The notes: a model not told the origin generated them from the letters alone. Counted from the first letter of the stretch, positions 6,483-16,370 are shown. The stretch is DNA of 64,000 nucleotides from Bacteroidetes bacterium RIFCSPLOWO2_12_FULL_35_15 (GCA_001769385.1 MEPB01000019.1:62001-126000), one strand, 5' to 3'. Program-made: numbers and translations.

Positions 6483-8579
6483 TCATTTGATCCATTTATA
6501 ATTTTTATTCCAGACATTAAATTTCTCCACTTTATCAGAATTGGTTTTTAACCATTTGGCGTTATTTTGATCATTACCTCTGATGTTATTAATAGTGTTG
6601 GAAAAAGTTTCGAGATGTCCGTTCTCAATTAAATTTGAATAATATGGTAAATAATAATCCCAAAATACTTTTTCCTCCTGCTTAATTTCATTCGTATTCT
6701 TTTTGCAAATTTTACTTAATTCGGATTCAAATATTTCAACATTGCTGGCATTTTTATTTAGTGCCGATTCAATGGCCTTTTTAATTTCAGGATCTGTTTT
6801 TGAACTGTCGTTTTTAAACAGATCAGATCTTGTTAAGTCAGATATCATAGCAGCTAATAGGTCTGCCTGCGGATAATCACTTTTGTAAACAATCTCATTA
6901 TTTTCATTTCTAATGATGTATGAATCAAAATAGCTTGTGGTACCTCTTTTGTTTTCAAAACCCGACTTCATTCTCATTTTTTTAAGAAGAAATGGAAAGG
7001 TTGTTTTCGTTTTTTTGCTGGCAGGGTTAAGTGCAAATAATCGGAGGGAGGAAAAAATAAATAAGTCCTCCCGGTCTAAAACAAGAAATATGACCGCGAG
7101 GTAAAAATGGGAATCAGCATGTGAAGGATCAATTTTTAGTGCTTGCAAAAATGATTGCTGTGCTTCTTCATATTTTTTCTGATCAAAATAAAATTTTCCT
7201 AATTCGAAATAAGGAACAACATTAGTTGGCTCGGCTTTAATTTTTGATTCATATGAATTTAGTACCAGATCATATTTACTGGTTCTGTTGATGCTATTAC
7301 TATAGGTCGTCCGGATCTCATCAAGTGTTTTTTGAGAAGCATTTTTTGAGAGCGCTCTTTTGCAAATTGCAGCAGCTTTATCAAATTCACTGATATCAAC
7401 TAATATAGATGCCAATTCTGACATTGCTGATACATTGTTTGTATCAAGCCGGATTAACTCTTCATATTTAATTATGGCTTCTGTAGTATTTCCTGTTAAT
7501 TTTTTATTACGTGCCTGGCTTAACAGCAGTTTGGCCTGATACAATTCTTTTGTTGTTAGTCCTGTAATCTTGGTTCCATTGTTTTGAAGGTCGTATAATA
7601 CTTGCGGAAAAGATTGAAAAGAAAGATTTTTTATGTCAAGCAACTGAAGATTGCTAAGGCGATTATAATAAGTCGGGATTTCTTTTGCCGGATTGTTGCC
7701 AATATAAAGTGTTTTTAATTTGAATAAATTACCTATTTCAATTGGTAAACTATCAAATTGGTTCTGATCAATATATAGGTTTTGTAATTCATATAATTCA
7801 CCAATCTCAGGAGGAAGAGATTTTAATTTGTTATCCTCAAGTGCTACTATTTCTAATTTAGTTAGTTTGTTTATTCCTGAGTCAATTTGCAATAGATCAT
7901 TACCTGATAAAAACAAAGATTTTAAATTTGTTAATTCATAAAAATGTTCGGGCAGTTCTTTAATGTGATTGTTTGAAAAATAAATTTTTTTCAAATCGTA
8001 TAAATAACCAATTTCATCCGGAATTTTTTCAAATTGATTGTTGGATGCGATCAAGCTTTCTAATTCTTTTAAAACCTTTATTCCGGCCGGGATTTCAACC
8101 AGATTATTATTGTTGATGAATAATTCTTCCAGTTGTGCCAGTTTAAAAAATCCGGAAGGTAAAACAGAAATTTTATTGTAATCAAGATATAGAAATCTTA
8201 ATTCTATCAAGTCGCCTATTGTGGAAGGCAGTTCCTGAATATTATTATGTGACAGACTTAAATATTTTAATTTTTGTAATTCATTTATTTGTGGGGGAAT
8301 GTTAGATAGTTGATTACTGTCGAGACTCAGATATCTCAGCTCTTTTAATTTTAGAATTTCAAGTGGAAACTCTTTAAGTTCTTTATTAGAGAGGTTGAGT
8401 TTATAAACTTTATCAGCATTTCGTAATGCTTTAGATAAGCTTGTATAAACCGGTTTGCTTCCTATATTTTCTATCTCCGCACTATTGCTTTGCCCATAGG
8501 AAGATGATTGTGTCAGGAATAAAAATGCAAGAAAGAAAGCCGTGAAGAGTGGCCGGATACTCTTTTTTATTGTGTGCAT
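6483..8579 (-). CDS. Secreted leucine-rich-repeat and TPR protein
   Basis: A 698-residue protein with an N-terminal signal peptide (PLFTAFFLAFLFLTQSSSYG). Residues ~58-345 hold about twelve 23-residue leucine-rich repeats of the LxxLxLxxNxLxxLPxxIxxL type. TPR motifs follow at about 365-510, for example FDQKKYEEAQQSFLQALKID. The remaining ~180 residues have no motif I know. LRR and TPR arrays are both protein-binding scaffolds, so a periplasmic or surface assembly role is likely, but the partner is unknown. No T9SS sorting domain is present at the C-terminus. The TPR gene upstream on the same strand ends 15 bp before this start, so the two form an operon. Confidence 0.8.
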   Translation of the reverse strand: MHTIKKSIRPLFTAFFLAFLFLTQSSSYGQSNSAEIENIGSKPVYTSLSKALRNADKVYKLNLSNKELKEFPLEILKLKELRYLSLDSNQLSNIPPQINELQKLKYLSLSHNNIQELPSTIGDLIELRFLYLDYNKISVLPSGFFKLAQLEELFINNNNLVEIPAGIKVLKELESLIASNNQFEKIPDEIGYLYDLKKIYFSNNHIKELPEHFYELTNLKSLFLSGNDLLQIDSGINKLTKLEIVALEDNKLKSLPPEIGELYELQNLYIDQNQFDSLPIEIGNLFKLKTLYIGNNPAKEIPTYYNRLSNLQLLDIKNLSFQSFPQVLYDLQNNGTKITGLTTKELYQAKLLLSQARNKKLTGNTTEAIIKYEELIRLDTNNVSAMSELASILVDISEFDKAAAICKRALSKNASQKTLDEIRTTYSNSINRTSKYDLVLNSYESKIKAEPTNVVPYFELGKFYFDQKKYEEAQQSFLQALKIDPSHADSHFYLAVIFLVLDREDLFIFSSLRLFALNPASKKTKTTFPFLLKKMRMKSGFENKRGTTSYFDSYIIRNENNEIVYKSDYPQADLLAAMISDLTRSDLFKNDSSKTDPEIKKAIESALNKNASNVEIFESELSKICKKNTNEIKQEEKVFWDYYLPYYSNLIENGHLETFSNTINNIRGNDQNNAKWLKTNSDKVEKFNVWNKNYKWIK

Positions 8580-8594
8580 AGTAAGGGATTTAAA

Positions 8595-9299
8595 TTACTT
8601 AATTCCCAAGTCCTTCAGAAGCTTTTCAGGAATAGTTGATCCGCTTTTTTTCGCTTGTTCCAGATATATTTTTGCATTTTTATTGTCGTTATTATAATAA
8701 TAGCTTAGGCCCAATAAATACTGAGCATCGGCCATGTAAGGACTATTGGTTGCTTCATAGATCTCGAGCGTTTTTGCTGCGTTTTTAACCGCGGATTTAA
8801 AATCATTCAATGCAAAATAAATTTGAATTGTTCCATAATACCCTTCGGCATCGGTAGAGTCATTTTGTTGCATTGTTAGATATTGCTCAAGAGCTTTATC
8901 ATATTTCTTTTCGATCCAATAAACGATGCCAAGGTTTTGATGGGCCATGTTTCCTTGCGGATATAATTCAATTGATTTGTTATAGCATTTTTTTGCATTT
9001 TCCAGATCGCCTAACTTACGATAAGCGGCTCCCATATTATCATATGCTTCAATAAATTTGCTATCGGCTTCAACTGCTTTTTTATACCACTTAATAGCAT
9101 TTTTAAAATCTTCTTTTTCAGAAAAGTCTGAACCTTTGTCAAAGAATTCTTTTGCCTCTTTTGATTCAGAAGAGTTATACATATCTGTGTTCATAGTTTT
9201 TGTTTTCATCTTTTTCTCCTGTTTGCTCTGAGAATAAGAGTTGAACGAAAATAATACGACTATAACTAAAGTTTTGATCAGGATGTTTAGGGTTTTCAT
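8595..9299 (-). CDS. Exported TPR-repeat protein
   Basis: A 234-residue protein with a signal peptide (LIKTLVIVVLFSFNSYS) and about four to five TPR motifs from residue ~48 to the end (AIKWYKKAVEADSKFIEAYD, NAKKCYNKSIELYPQGNMAH, YDKALEQYLTMQQND). There is no enzymatic motif. It is the first gene of a two-gene unit with the LRR-TPR protein 15 bp downstream, suggesting that both are exported partners in the same envelope complex. The function is unknown. Confidence 0.8.
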   Translation of the reverse strand: MKTLNILIKTLVIVVLFSFNSYSQSKQEKKMKTKTMNTDMYNSSESKEAKEFFDKGSDFSEKEDFKNAIKWYKKAVEADSKFIEAYDNMGAAYRKLGDLENAKKCYNKSIELYPQGNMAHQNLGIVYWIEKKYDKALEQYLTMQQNDSTDAEGYYGTIQIYFALNDFKSAVKNAAKTLEIYEATNSPYMADAQYLLGLSYYYNNDNKNAKIYLEQAKKSGSTIPEKLLKDLGIK

Positions 9300-9358
9300 A
9301 GTTCGATAGATTTTAATACGAAGATATACATTCTATATAAATGGCAAATGTTGTCTTC

Positions 9359-9393
9359 AAAAAAAATCCCGCAACGTGGCGGGATTTTTTTTT
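9359..9393 (-). terminator. Rho-independent terminator of the NIDO-domain gene
   Basis: The stem CCCGC-AACGTG-GCGGG is flanked by A and T runs and lies just below the stop of the minus-strand gene at 9411. It resembles the terminator at 6232. Confidence 0.88.
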
Positions 9394-9410
9394 TGAAAAT
9401 ATTCTATCCT

Positions 9411-10904
9411 TTATTTGCGAATAATTTTTATGGTCTTGCTTTTTCCTTCGGAACTTGTGATTGTTGCAAAATAAATTCCTTTGGTTAAGGTCAGGATTTC
9501 AATTGTTTGTTCCTGGTTATTTAAAGTCGTTTTTAAAACAGTATTACCTAATACATCGGTAAGTGTTAATAATGGATTTGAATGAGGATCAAAGCCATGC
9601 TTCACACTAATATTATCAATTGCAGGATTTGGATATATGTTGATTGATAAGGCCTGTGTTTTTTCAGTAATTCCTGTTACAAGAGCAGCATCATAATTGT
9701 TTCGGATTACAATTGTTCTGCTTGTTTGTTGGGCAGGTGTTCCATTATCGGAAGCCAAAATTGTAACATAATATAATCCCGGTGATAAACCATCAGCTAA
9801 AAAATTACAATCAAACTGTTTGTAAGTTGGTGTATTCATTGATTCAGTGAACGTAAATGCAGAGGGTTGACTACAAGTTACAGTTGCGTTAACAATTTGG
9901 TTGATCTCAGGAGTAGTTGCTCCTAAATTAAATTGAACAAAATTATTATTTTGTGCTCGTGTTGTATCACCGGTATAAACATCTATCGTATCACAAATAT
10001 TATTATTGATAATTACAGGAGGAATATTTCCTATAACAGAAGTATTAAAATACATTCCTTGGTTATCTAACCAATCTACTTTATCCGGGGCACCATAAGG
10101 ACCATCAAATGCAACACCAGCACTGTCATAGGTTCCAACCTGAAAATAATCAATTCCATTGCCTTGATTTACGCCAACTGTAGCCGGGGAGCCATTAAAT
10201 CCGTTTATTCCCATTGATGCATCACCTGTTGTCCATTGCATATCTCCATAACAGAAGGATACATTTGTTCCGGAAGGTAAAAGTGGATCAGTACCATCCG
10301 TAATGATCAATTGAAATGAATTAACCTTATCAGAATGTGAATTATAATATCCAACATTTTCCCATTTCACGATCATACTGTTTGCTGTGATCTTATAGTA
10401 CACTAATCCACTTGTGCTATCACGAGTATCCACATCACCCCAAAAAGGAGCTATCATGTTGTATGCTGGATCAGGAAAAGGATTGGCAGTAAATGTATAA
10501 TAGGCCGCTTGAAAAGAAATATTTCCATTGTTGTTAATATAAAGAGAGTTGTAATTTACCCCGTATAGATTAAAAGAAAAGGGTAGAGCTATAAGATTGG
10601 ATGACCCATCATCGTTTCTGTAATCAGGAGCAGAATATCCGGAAAAAGGAACTACTGAAAAAGTGGAATCTAAGGGGATCAAACAACTGCAAATAGAACT
10701 CGGGGTTCTGTTTGACAACGCTTTTACAGATGGGGTTATTTTTTTTTGATCACTCGCTGTACCAATAAAAAAATAGTGTTTCGTAAGGTCAAGCTGCCCA
10801 TTTTGTTTAAGCATATCATATTGCTGTGGAGTGATGTTCATGGTATTTTGAGCAGTTGCCAAAATAGATAATGAACAAATGAAAAGGAGTAGTGGTTTTT
10901 TCAT
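9411..10904 (-). CDS. T9SS-secreted protein with nidogen-like domain
   Basis: A 497-residue protein with a signal peptide (KPLLLFICSLSILATA). Residues ~100-270 match a nidogen-like (NIDO) extracellular domain: an 'all phases flat' style segment with GVNYNSLYINNNGNISF, IAPFWGDVDTR and KVNSFQLIITDG. The last ~80 residues are a type A T9SS sorting domain (INIYPNPAIDNISV, LTDVLGNTVLK, LTKGIYFATI, KTIKIIRK). It is therefore expected to pass the outer membrane through T9SS, be cleaved by PorU (encoded at 41515-45438) and be attached to the surface or released. NIDO domains suggest adhesion. The gene stands alone, with its own terminator. Confidence 0.85.
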   Translation of the reverse strand: MKKPLLLFICSLSILATAQNTMNITPQQYDMLKQNGQLDLTKHYFFIGTASDQKKITPSVKALSNRTPSSICSCLIPLDSTFSVVPFSGYSAPDYRNDDGSSNLIALPFSFNLYGVNYNSLYINNNGNISFQAAYYTFTANPFPDPAYNMIAPFWGDVDTRDSTSGLVYYKITANSMIVKWENVGYYNSHSDKVNSFQLIITDGTDPLLPSGTNVSFCYGDMQWTTGDASMGINGFNGSPATVGVNQGNGIDYFQVGTYDSAGVAFDGPYGAPDKVDWLDNQGMYFNTSVIGNIPPVIINNNICDTIDVYTGDTTRAQNNNFVQFNLGATTPEINQIVNATVTCSQPSAFTFTESMNTPTYKQFDCNFLADGLSPGLYYVTILASDNGTPAQQTSRTIVIRNNYDAALVTGITEKTQALSINIYPNPAIDNISVKHGFDPHSNPLLTLTDVLGNTVLKTTLNNQEQTIEILTLTKGIYFATITSSEGKSKTIKIIRK

Positions 10905-10984
10905 TTTGTTTTTGAGTTGTGGGATAAACTTTGAAACGCAATTTTATTCAAAATGGTTGCACTTGTTGAATAAAATTAATTTGT

Positions 10985-11080
10985 TTTAGGTATTGGCATT
11001 TCGCCCAAAGCATAGCGAAGGGAGAAAATCTAATGACAGATAAGGGATTTCCTCCCGGAATGAAATTCTGCTTTAAACTC
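10985..11080. repeat. Dispersed palindromic repeat, degenerate copy
   Basis: A non-coding stretch with ATTTCGCCCAAAG, GAAGGGAGAAAATCT and, after a short loop, GGGATTTCCTCCCGGAATGA. It resembles the inner arms of the MITE-like elements at 6288 and 17126 but lacks their ends. It lies between the NIDO gene and the formate dehydrogenase stop. Confidence 0.5.
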
Positions 11081-11090
11081 AAACAACTTT

Positions 11091-13814
11091 TTATTTTTTA
11101 ATCCCTAATGGCGATCTTGCTTTACGAATAGTACATGCCACCACTTTATATTCCGGGCAAAGTGCTTCAGAATCAGAAATGTCGGAAGTAATGTTATTGA
11201 CCATATTTTCAGGAAAATGAAAGGTGCTGCTTAAAATCCCCGGTTGTACTTCATCCGTAATTTTTGCTTTTATATCTACTTTTCCTCTCGGACTTTCTAC
11301 ACAAACCATATCTCCATCACTGATGAAATGTTTTTTTGCATCTTCGGCACAGATCAGTAAAACATCTTCGGTGTTAATTAATACATTTCCTGTTCTGCGT
11401 GTCATGGCGCCACAATTGTAATGTTCCAACTCACGATTGGTTGTGATGATGTAAGGATATTTTTTTGAGTTTTGGGTTAGCTCTTCAGATTCTTTATAAT
11501 CTTTGTAAATGAACTTTCCTTTTCCTCTTCTGAAAGATTTGTTATGCAATATTTTTGTTCCTTTTCCATTTTCATTAACCGGCCATTGTTTTCCATTGTC
11601 TCCTAATCGATCCCATTTTACACCTGAAAAGAAAGGAACAATTTTAGAAATTTCCTGCAAGGTTGTATCCGGATGATAATCTGCCTGAGCATATCCCATG
11701 CGGTTCATGATGTCCACAATGATCTGTCCGTCTGCTTTTGTACTTGTAATTGGTTCCACCACTTTATTTACCCGCTGAATTCTTCGTTCGCCATTGGTGA
11801 ATGTGCCACTCTTTTCCAGGAAGGAGGCACCCGGTAAAATAACGGTTGCTAATTTTGCTGTTTCGGTCATAAATAATTCCTGCACAACAAGCAATTCTAA
11901 CTTATTTAATGCAGCAACTACTTTATGTGTATTCGGATCGGTTTGCGCAATATCTTCACCAATCACCCACATTGCTTTTAATTTATTTTCAAGTGCTGCA
12001 TCAAACATTTCCGGAATTTTATAACCGATATGTAGTGGTAATTTTGCCTGATAAAATTCTTCATAGACCTTATGCACTTCAATATCCGTTACATCCATAT
12101 ACCCTGCCCCTTGATGTGGCTGGCAACCCATATCGGCAGCACCTTGCACATTGTTTTGTCCGCGTAAGGGATTTACACCAACTCCTTTTCTACCAATGTT
12201 TCCGGTGATCATCGCCAGATCAGCAATTTGCATGACGGTAAATGTTCCTTGCGAATGTTCGGTAACACCGAGCCCATGAAACGACATAGCATTAGGCGCA
12301 CTTGCATAAGCGATCGCAGCAGCCTTCACTAAATTCCTGTCCACGCCCGAAACTTTTTCCATCTCATCAATATTCAGATTCAGAATTTGTTGTTTGAATT
12401 CTTCATACCCTTCGGTACGTGCAGCAATAAATTTTTTATCTTCCAGTCCTTCTTTAATGATGTAATATAACATCATGTTGAGCACTGCCACATTTGTTCC
12501 GGGACGTAATTGTAGATGATAATGTGCGTATTTCGCTAACTCAATTTTGCGCGGATCGATTACAATAAGCGTTTTGCCTTTCATGGCAGCCTGCTTTAAT
12601 TTAGCACCTGTTACAGGATGTGCATCTGTTGCATTGGCTCCGATCACTAACATGCAATCAGTATCTTTCAGATCAGCGATGGAATTTGTTGCTGCTCCTG
12701 TTCCGAAAGTGCTTTGCAAACCCAAGGCTGTTGGTGAATGACAAACTCTTGCGCAACTATCAATGTTATTGGTCCCGATAACTGCACGAAGAAATTTTTG
12801 CATCAGATAATTTTCTTCGTTTGTGCAACGTGCAGAGGAGATCCCTGCAATGAAATCAGCACCATTGTTTTTCTTTATTTCATTTAATTTACCCGAGATA
12901 AAATCATAGGCTTCATCCCAAGTTGCTTCCTCAAATTTTCCATTTCTTTTTATTAAAGGTGTGCGAAGTCTGTCGGCATGATTGTAAAACTTAAATGCAA
13001 ATCGTCCTTTCAAACAGGTATGTCCACTGTTTACTTCTGCATCATACGGTGCTTGAATTGATTTGATAACACCGCCTTTTACCGCTACATCTAAATTACA
13101 ACCAACACCACAATAGGTACAAACGGTACGTACTTTTTCATCAGCAACAATTGATTTTGATTCGAACACATCCGAAATAGCAGATGTAGGACAAGCCTGG
13201 GCACACGCCCCGCAACTTACACATTCGCTTCCGAAAAAAGTAGTTTCCATTCCTTTCACAATGTGACTATCAAAACCGCGACCGGCCATGCTTAATACAA
13301 ATTGTCCTTGTACTTCATCGCAGGCACGCACACAACGGAAACAATTGATACATTTCGAAAAATCGGAGGTCATGTAAGGATGACTCAGATCTTTTTTTGT
13401 AGCCAGATGGTTTTTTCCTTCCGGATAACGTACATCACGAACACCAACTCGTGCTGCAACTGTTTGTAATTCACAATTGTTATTTACTTCACAGGTCAAG
13501 CAATCCAATGGATGATCGGTTAAAACCAATTCAATAATATTTTTTCTAAGTTTTTGTATGCGTTCCGAATCAGGATAAATAAATGAATTTTCCATCACAG
13601 GTGTATGACAGGAAGCTTGTGCTTTTACATTTCCTTCTTTCGCAAATGCCACATCCACACTGCATACACGGCAGGAGCCAAAAGGGTCGAGATTAGGTGC
13701 ATCGCACAAAGTAGGAACAGCATTTTTTCCATGGTGACGTTTGATAAAGGAAAGAATGGTTTCTCCTTCTTCTATTTCAAAAGCGTTGTTGTTGATGTAG
13801 GCTATTTTACTCAT
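11091..13814 (-). CDS. fdhA: Formate dehydrogenase 1, catalytic alpha subunit (Mo-bisMGD)
   Basis: A 907-residue NuoG/FDH-type protein oxidising formate to CO2. Cofactor sites in order: a plant-type 2Fe-2S cluster (Cys37, 48, 51, 69); an N3-type His/Cys 4Fe-4S cluster (His101, Cys105, 108, 114); two ferredoxin-type 4Fe-4S clusters (Cys155, 158, 161, 165 and 198, 201, 204, 208); the molybdopterin-proximal cluster (Cys232, 235, 239, 267); and the catalytic RVCHSP, where Cys358-His359 occupy the metal-ligand Sec/Cys and adjacent His positions of formate dehydrogenases. The Cys codon means no selenocysteine machinery is needed. Molybdopterin and dinucleotide-binding domains complete it. The beta subunit lies 96 bp upstream. 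Absence of other nuo genes argues against complex I. Cytoplasmic, with no twin-arginine signal. Confidence 0.9.
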   Translation of the reverse strand: MSKIAYINNNAFEIEEGETILSFIKRHHGKNAVPTLCDAPNLDPFGSCRVCSVDVAFAKEGNVKAQASCHTPVMENSFIYPDSERIQKLRKNIIELVLTDHPLDCLTCEVNNNCELQTVAARVGVRDVRYPEGKNHLATKKDLSHPYMTSDFSKCINCFRCVRACDEVQGQFVLSMAGRGFDSHIVKGMETTFFGSECVSCGACAQACPTSAISDVFESKSIVADEKVRTVCTYCGVGCNLDVAVKGGVIKSIQAPYDAEVNSGHTCLKGRFAFKFYNHADRLRTPLIKRNGKFEEATWDEAYDFISGKLNEIKKNNGADFIAGISSARCTNEENYLMQKFLRAVIGTNNIDSCARVCHSPTALGLQSTFGTGAATNSIADLKDTDCMLVIGANATDAHPVTGAKLKQAAMKGKTLIVIDPRKIELAKYAHYHLQLRPGTNVAVLNMMLYYIIKEGLEDKKFIAARTEGYEEFKQQILNLNIDEMEKVSGVDRNLVKAAAIAYASAPNAMSFHGLGVTEHSQGTFTVMQIADLAMITGNIGRKGVGVNPLRGQNNVQGAADMGCQPHQGAGYMDVTDIEVHKVYEEFYQAKLPLHIGYKIPEMFDAALENKLKAMWVIGEDIAQTDPNTHKVVAALNKLELLVVQELFMTETAKLATVILPGASFLEKSGTFTNGERRIQRVNKVVEPITSTKADGQIIVDIMNRMGYAQADYHPDTTLQEISKIVPFFSGVKWDRLGDNGKQWPVNENGKGTKILHNKSFRRGKGKFIYKDYKESEELTQNSKKYPYIITTNRELEHYNCGAMTRRTGNVLINTEDVLLICAEDAKKHFISDGDMVCVESPRGKVDIKAKITDEVQPGILSSTFHFPENMVNNITSDISDSEALCPEYKVVACTIRKARSPLGIKK

Positions 13815-13830
13815 GATGTTCTTTTTGGAT

Positions 13831-13893
13831 TACCCTAAGGGTTTTTAAAACCGTTAGAGAAATACCCTAAGGGTTTTTAAAACCCTTAGGGTA
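13831..13893. repeat. Paired palindromic repeats between formate dehydrogenase 1 genes
   Basis: TACCCTAAGGGTTTT-T-AAAACCCTTAGGGTA at 13863-13893 is a perfect 15-bp stem with a one-base loop. A degenerate copy of the same motif precedes it at 13831-13857. It sits between the beta and alpha genes, where it could attenuate or stabilise the transcript. It looks like a dispersed intergenic palindrome rather than a terminator, since it lacks a T-tail. Confidence 0.75.
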
Positions 13894-13910
13894 TGCTTTC
13901 TTCAATTATT

Positions 13911-15599
13911 TTATTTTTTAAAATACCCCTTCAATTCCTCCTCAAAATACATCAAGGCATTTTTTATCGGTAATGGTAATCCGCCACCCAATGCGCATAA
14001 CGAACCTATTTCCATAGTCGTTAACAGATCAGCAAATAATTCTTTATCTATTTTATAATCCTCTGTAAGTGATTTGTTGATTAGCTCAAATCCCCGTGTA
14101 GCGCCTAATCTACAAGGAAAACATTTTCCGCAACTTTCGTGAGCTGTAAATTGAAATAAATGTTCGATATACTTTATCATTGGAAATTTTTCGGGGATAC
14201 AAACGATAGAAGCATGTCCCAGGAGAAAACCATTTTGTGAAAAAGACTCGAAATCAATACTTAGCTCATTTATTTTTTGCATTGGAACGATGCCCCCAAG
14301 CGGACCACCAATATGAAGGGCTTTTATTTTTGTTTTAAAACCACCACCTAATTCATTTATAAGAATGGAAAGCGGAGTGCCCATATCTACTTCATAAATT
14401 CCCGGTTTGTTAAAAAAGCCATCCAGAGAAACTAATTTTGTTCCGGTTGATTTTCCTTTGCCGATTTTTGCAAAAGCTTCTCCGCCATGTTGAATGATAT
14501 AAGGAATACAAGCCAAAGTTTCCACATTATTTACTACGGTTGGTTTGTTGAATAAACCTTGTTGAGTCGGGTAGGGCGGACGAACACGCACTTCGGGCCG
14601 TTGGCCTTCGATGGAAGAAAGCAAAGCCGTTTCTTCACCACAGATATAAGCGCCTTGTGCTGCAATAATTTTAAAGTCGAAATTAAAAGTACTGTCGAAA
14701 ATATTCTTTCCGATTATTTTTTTTATCCGTAATTCATCAATTGCTTTTTGCGTGATCTCTATTGCTTCGGGATATTCTGCGCGGATGTAAAGCACACCTT
14801 TGTCGGCCCCCATAATGTAACCCGCTATCATCATCCCTGATAAAACAGAATGTGTTTGTTGTTCCAGTAAATAACGATCGGAGTATGCTCCGGGGTCGCC
14901 TTCATCGGCATTGCAGACAATAAATTTTTGTTTACCCGGGGTGTTTTTTGCGGATTCAATTTTAAATGATATGGGGAAACCTGCACCACCACGTCCACGC
15001 AAGCCTGATAATTTTAATTCATTCAACAATTCATCTTCAGATTTTGTTAATGCTGTTTTTAAAATTTTATAATAGTCGTCAGTTGATGTTAAGGCAGAAG
15101 TTAAAACTGCTGTTCCTTTTGCAGCGGTATTATATTTATCGGTGAGATTTGAGATTTGAGAACTGAGATATGATAGTGTCGGATTGAGTTGATGCGATTT
15201 TATTTCTTCTATTTTGTTTATTGCGGTTCCTGAGTAATTTTTTCCGGCTATGTGAAAAGAAGCATTTTCGTGGCAACGGCCCAAACAACACATTTCACCA
15301 ATTTCTTCGGATCTATAATGTTGAAGTAAGTGCTCCTTTAATTTAGGTTGTGTCCCTGCGGTCATGCATGAACTTCCGTTGCAGACATATACTTTTTTCC
15401 CTTGATTCTCGGGACGCAAAAAATCATAGAAGCTGGCAGTACCATAAATATTGGCTTTTCCCATGATGAACTCATTTGCCAGCTCCTCCATTTTTTCGGA
15501 TGAAGGAGTTCCAGTTTGTCTGGCAGCTTTGCCTAGTTCTTCAAAAAGATTTTTATCAAGGGCTTTTCTTCCTGATAACTCGCTTAAATTTTTTGACAT
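13911..15599 (-). CDS. Formate dehydrogenase 1, NuoE-NuoF fused beta subunit
   Basis: A 562-residue diaphorase subunit. Residues ~1-125 are a NuoE-like helical plus thioredoxin-fold domain with a 2Fe-2S site (Cys73, Cys78, Cys105, Cys109). Residues ~165-560 are NuoF-like: the NADH-binding GLRGRGGAGFP, the FMN-site region IVCNADEGDPGAY, GAYICGEETALLSS, and the 4Fe-4S motif ESCGKCFPCRLG with a later Cys. It passes electrons from the alpha subunit to NAD+. Unlike the paralogue at 23250 it ends without a C-terminal ferredoxin domain. It is the first gene of the operon, with alpha next. A Crp/Fnr-like dyad lies 36-51 bp upstream. Confidence 0.88.
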   Translation of the reverse strand: MSKNLSELSGRKALDKNLFEELGKAARQTGTPSSEKMEELANEFIMGKANIYGTASFYDFLRPENQGKKVYVCNGSSCMTAGTQPKLKEHLLQHYRSEEIGEMCCLGRCHENASFHIAGKNYSGTAINKIEEIKSHQLNPTLSYLSSQISNLTDKYNTAAKGTAVLTSALTSTDDYYKILKTALTKSEDELLNELKLSGLRGRGGAGFPISFKIESAKNTPGKQKFIVCNADEGDPGAYSDRYLLEQQTHSVLSGMMIAGYIMGADKGVLYIRAEYPEAIEITQKAIDELRIKKIIGKNIFDSTFNFDFKIIAAQGAYICGEETALLSSIEGQRPEVRVRPPYPTQQGLFNKPTVVNNVETLACIPYIIQHGGEAFAKIGKGKSTGTKLVSLDGFFNKPGIYEVDMGTPLSILINELGGGFKTKIKALHIGGPLGGIVPMQKINELSIDFESFSQNGFLLGHASIVCIPEKFPMIKYIEHLFQFTAHESCGKCFPCRLGATRGFELINKSLTEDYKIDKELFADLLTTMEIGSLCALGGGLPLPIKNALMYFEEELKGYFKK

Positions 15600-15634
15600 G
15601 CAATTTTTATTTTACAACATGAAGGTATGAAATA

Positions 15635-15669
15635 TATGATAAAAATCATATTTTGATGATGTGGATCAA
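15635..15669. promoter_or_regulatory. Candidate Crp/Fnr-type dyads upstream of formate dehydrogenase 1
   Basis: TATGAT-AAAA-ATCATA (15635-15650) is a perfect dyad with the 4-bp spacer of Fnr/Crp-family sites (TGATnnnnATCA core). TTGAT-N7-ATCAA follows at 15653-15669 with a non-standard spacer. The first is 36 bp from the start codon of the minus-strand beta gene. Redox control of formate oxidation is plausible, but no regulator gene is in the window. Confidence 0.4.
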
Positions 15670-15872
15670 GAATAAAAAAGAAAGAGGAATCAGGAGATAA
15701 CTTTTTTATAATGAGGACGTATAGGTTGTAAATGATTAATCAGTGTTCGTGAATAATTTAAAACACAAATAAATAATTAGGAGGATGCGTATTAATAGAT
15801 CAATAAATCAAACAAATATTTTTTAAACATAATCTTTTGAAACAATTCTCTAAACAATTTATATTAAACAAA

Positions 15873-16370
15873 ATGAAAGCATCAAAACAAAATTTTACCT
15901 CAAAAAGCTACAAAGTGTTTTTGTGTGTCCTAAGCATAGTATGCGTTGTTATACTATCTAACAGTGTTTATGCCCAAAAGAAAGAAGCGGCAGAAAAGAA
16001 GGTGCCCGATAAACTTCTTGCCGGAAAAATATATACAATTGAACTTACCGCCCAAGGTGGTAAAAAAGTAGCAGATCCGGAGAAAGATGAACTAAGTTTT
16101 AAATCGGATAAGTTTACTTCAAACTTAATGAAGACCAATGAACAATTTATGGCTGCACCTTATACCGCAGCTATTGACAGCTCTAATACAGAAAGTAAGG
16201 TAATTACTTTTGAAGTGGAAAGTAAAAATTCAGGGGATGAAATTTTAAAATGGACGGGCACCGTGACAGGAGAGGAAATTGAGGGTACTGCTGTGTGGAC
16301 GAGTAAAAAAGGGAAAATAAAAAAGGAATATAAATTTACCGGGACCTTAAAAGGTAAGAAGAAAAAGTGA
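15873..16370 (+). CDS. Exported protein of unknown function
   Basis: About 165 residues from the ATG at 15873; a TTG 36 bp upstream also keeps the frame, but the ATG places a normal signal peptide (VFLCVLSIVCVVILSNSVYAQ) near the N-terminus. The mature protein is Lys-rich and beta-strand-like (GKIYTIELTAQGGKK, VITFEVESKNSGDEILKWTGTV) with a basic tail KGKKKK. It resembles small Bacteroidota periplasmic proteins of unknown role. The phrase TGTVTGEEIEGTAVW suggests a small beta-barrel or lipocalin-like fold, but this is only an impression. Probably monocistronic. Confidence 0.7.
   Translation: MKASKQNFTSKSYKVFLCVLSIVCVVILSNSVYAQKKEAAEKKVPDKLLAGKIYTIELTAQGGKKVADPEKDELSFKSDKFTSNLMKTNEQFMAAPYTAAIDSSNTESKVITFEVESKNSGDEILKWTGTVTGEEIEGTAVWTSKKGKIKKEYKFTGTLKGKKKK

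Noticed and set aside
11091-15599. NADH dehydrogenase (complex I) nuoE/F/G genes
   Set aside because: The large subunits carry a full molybdopterin active site (CysHis), and no other nuo genes are present; fdhD and fhs nearby point to formate dehydrogenase.
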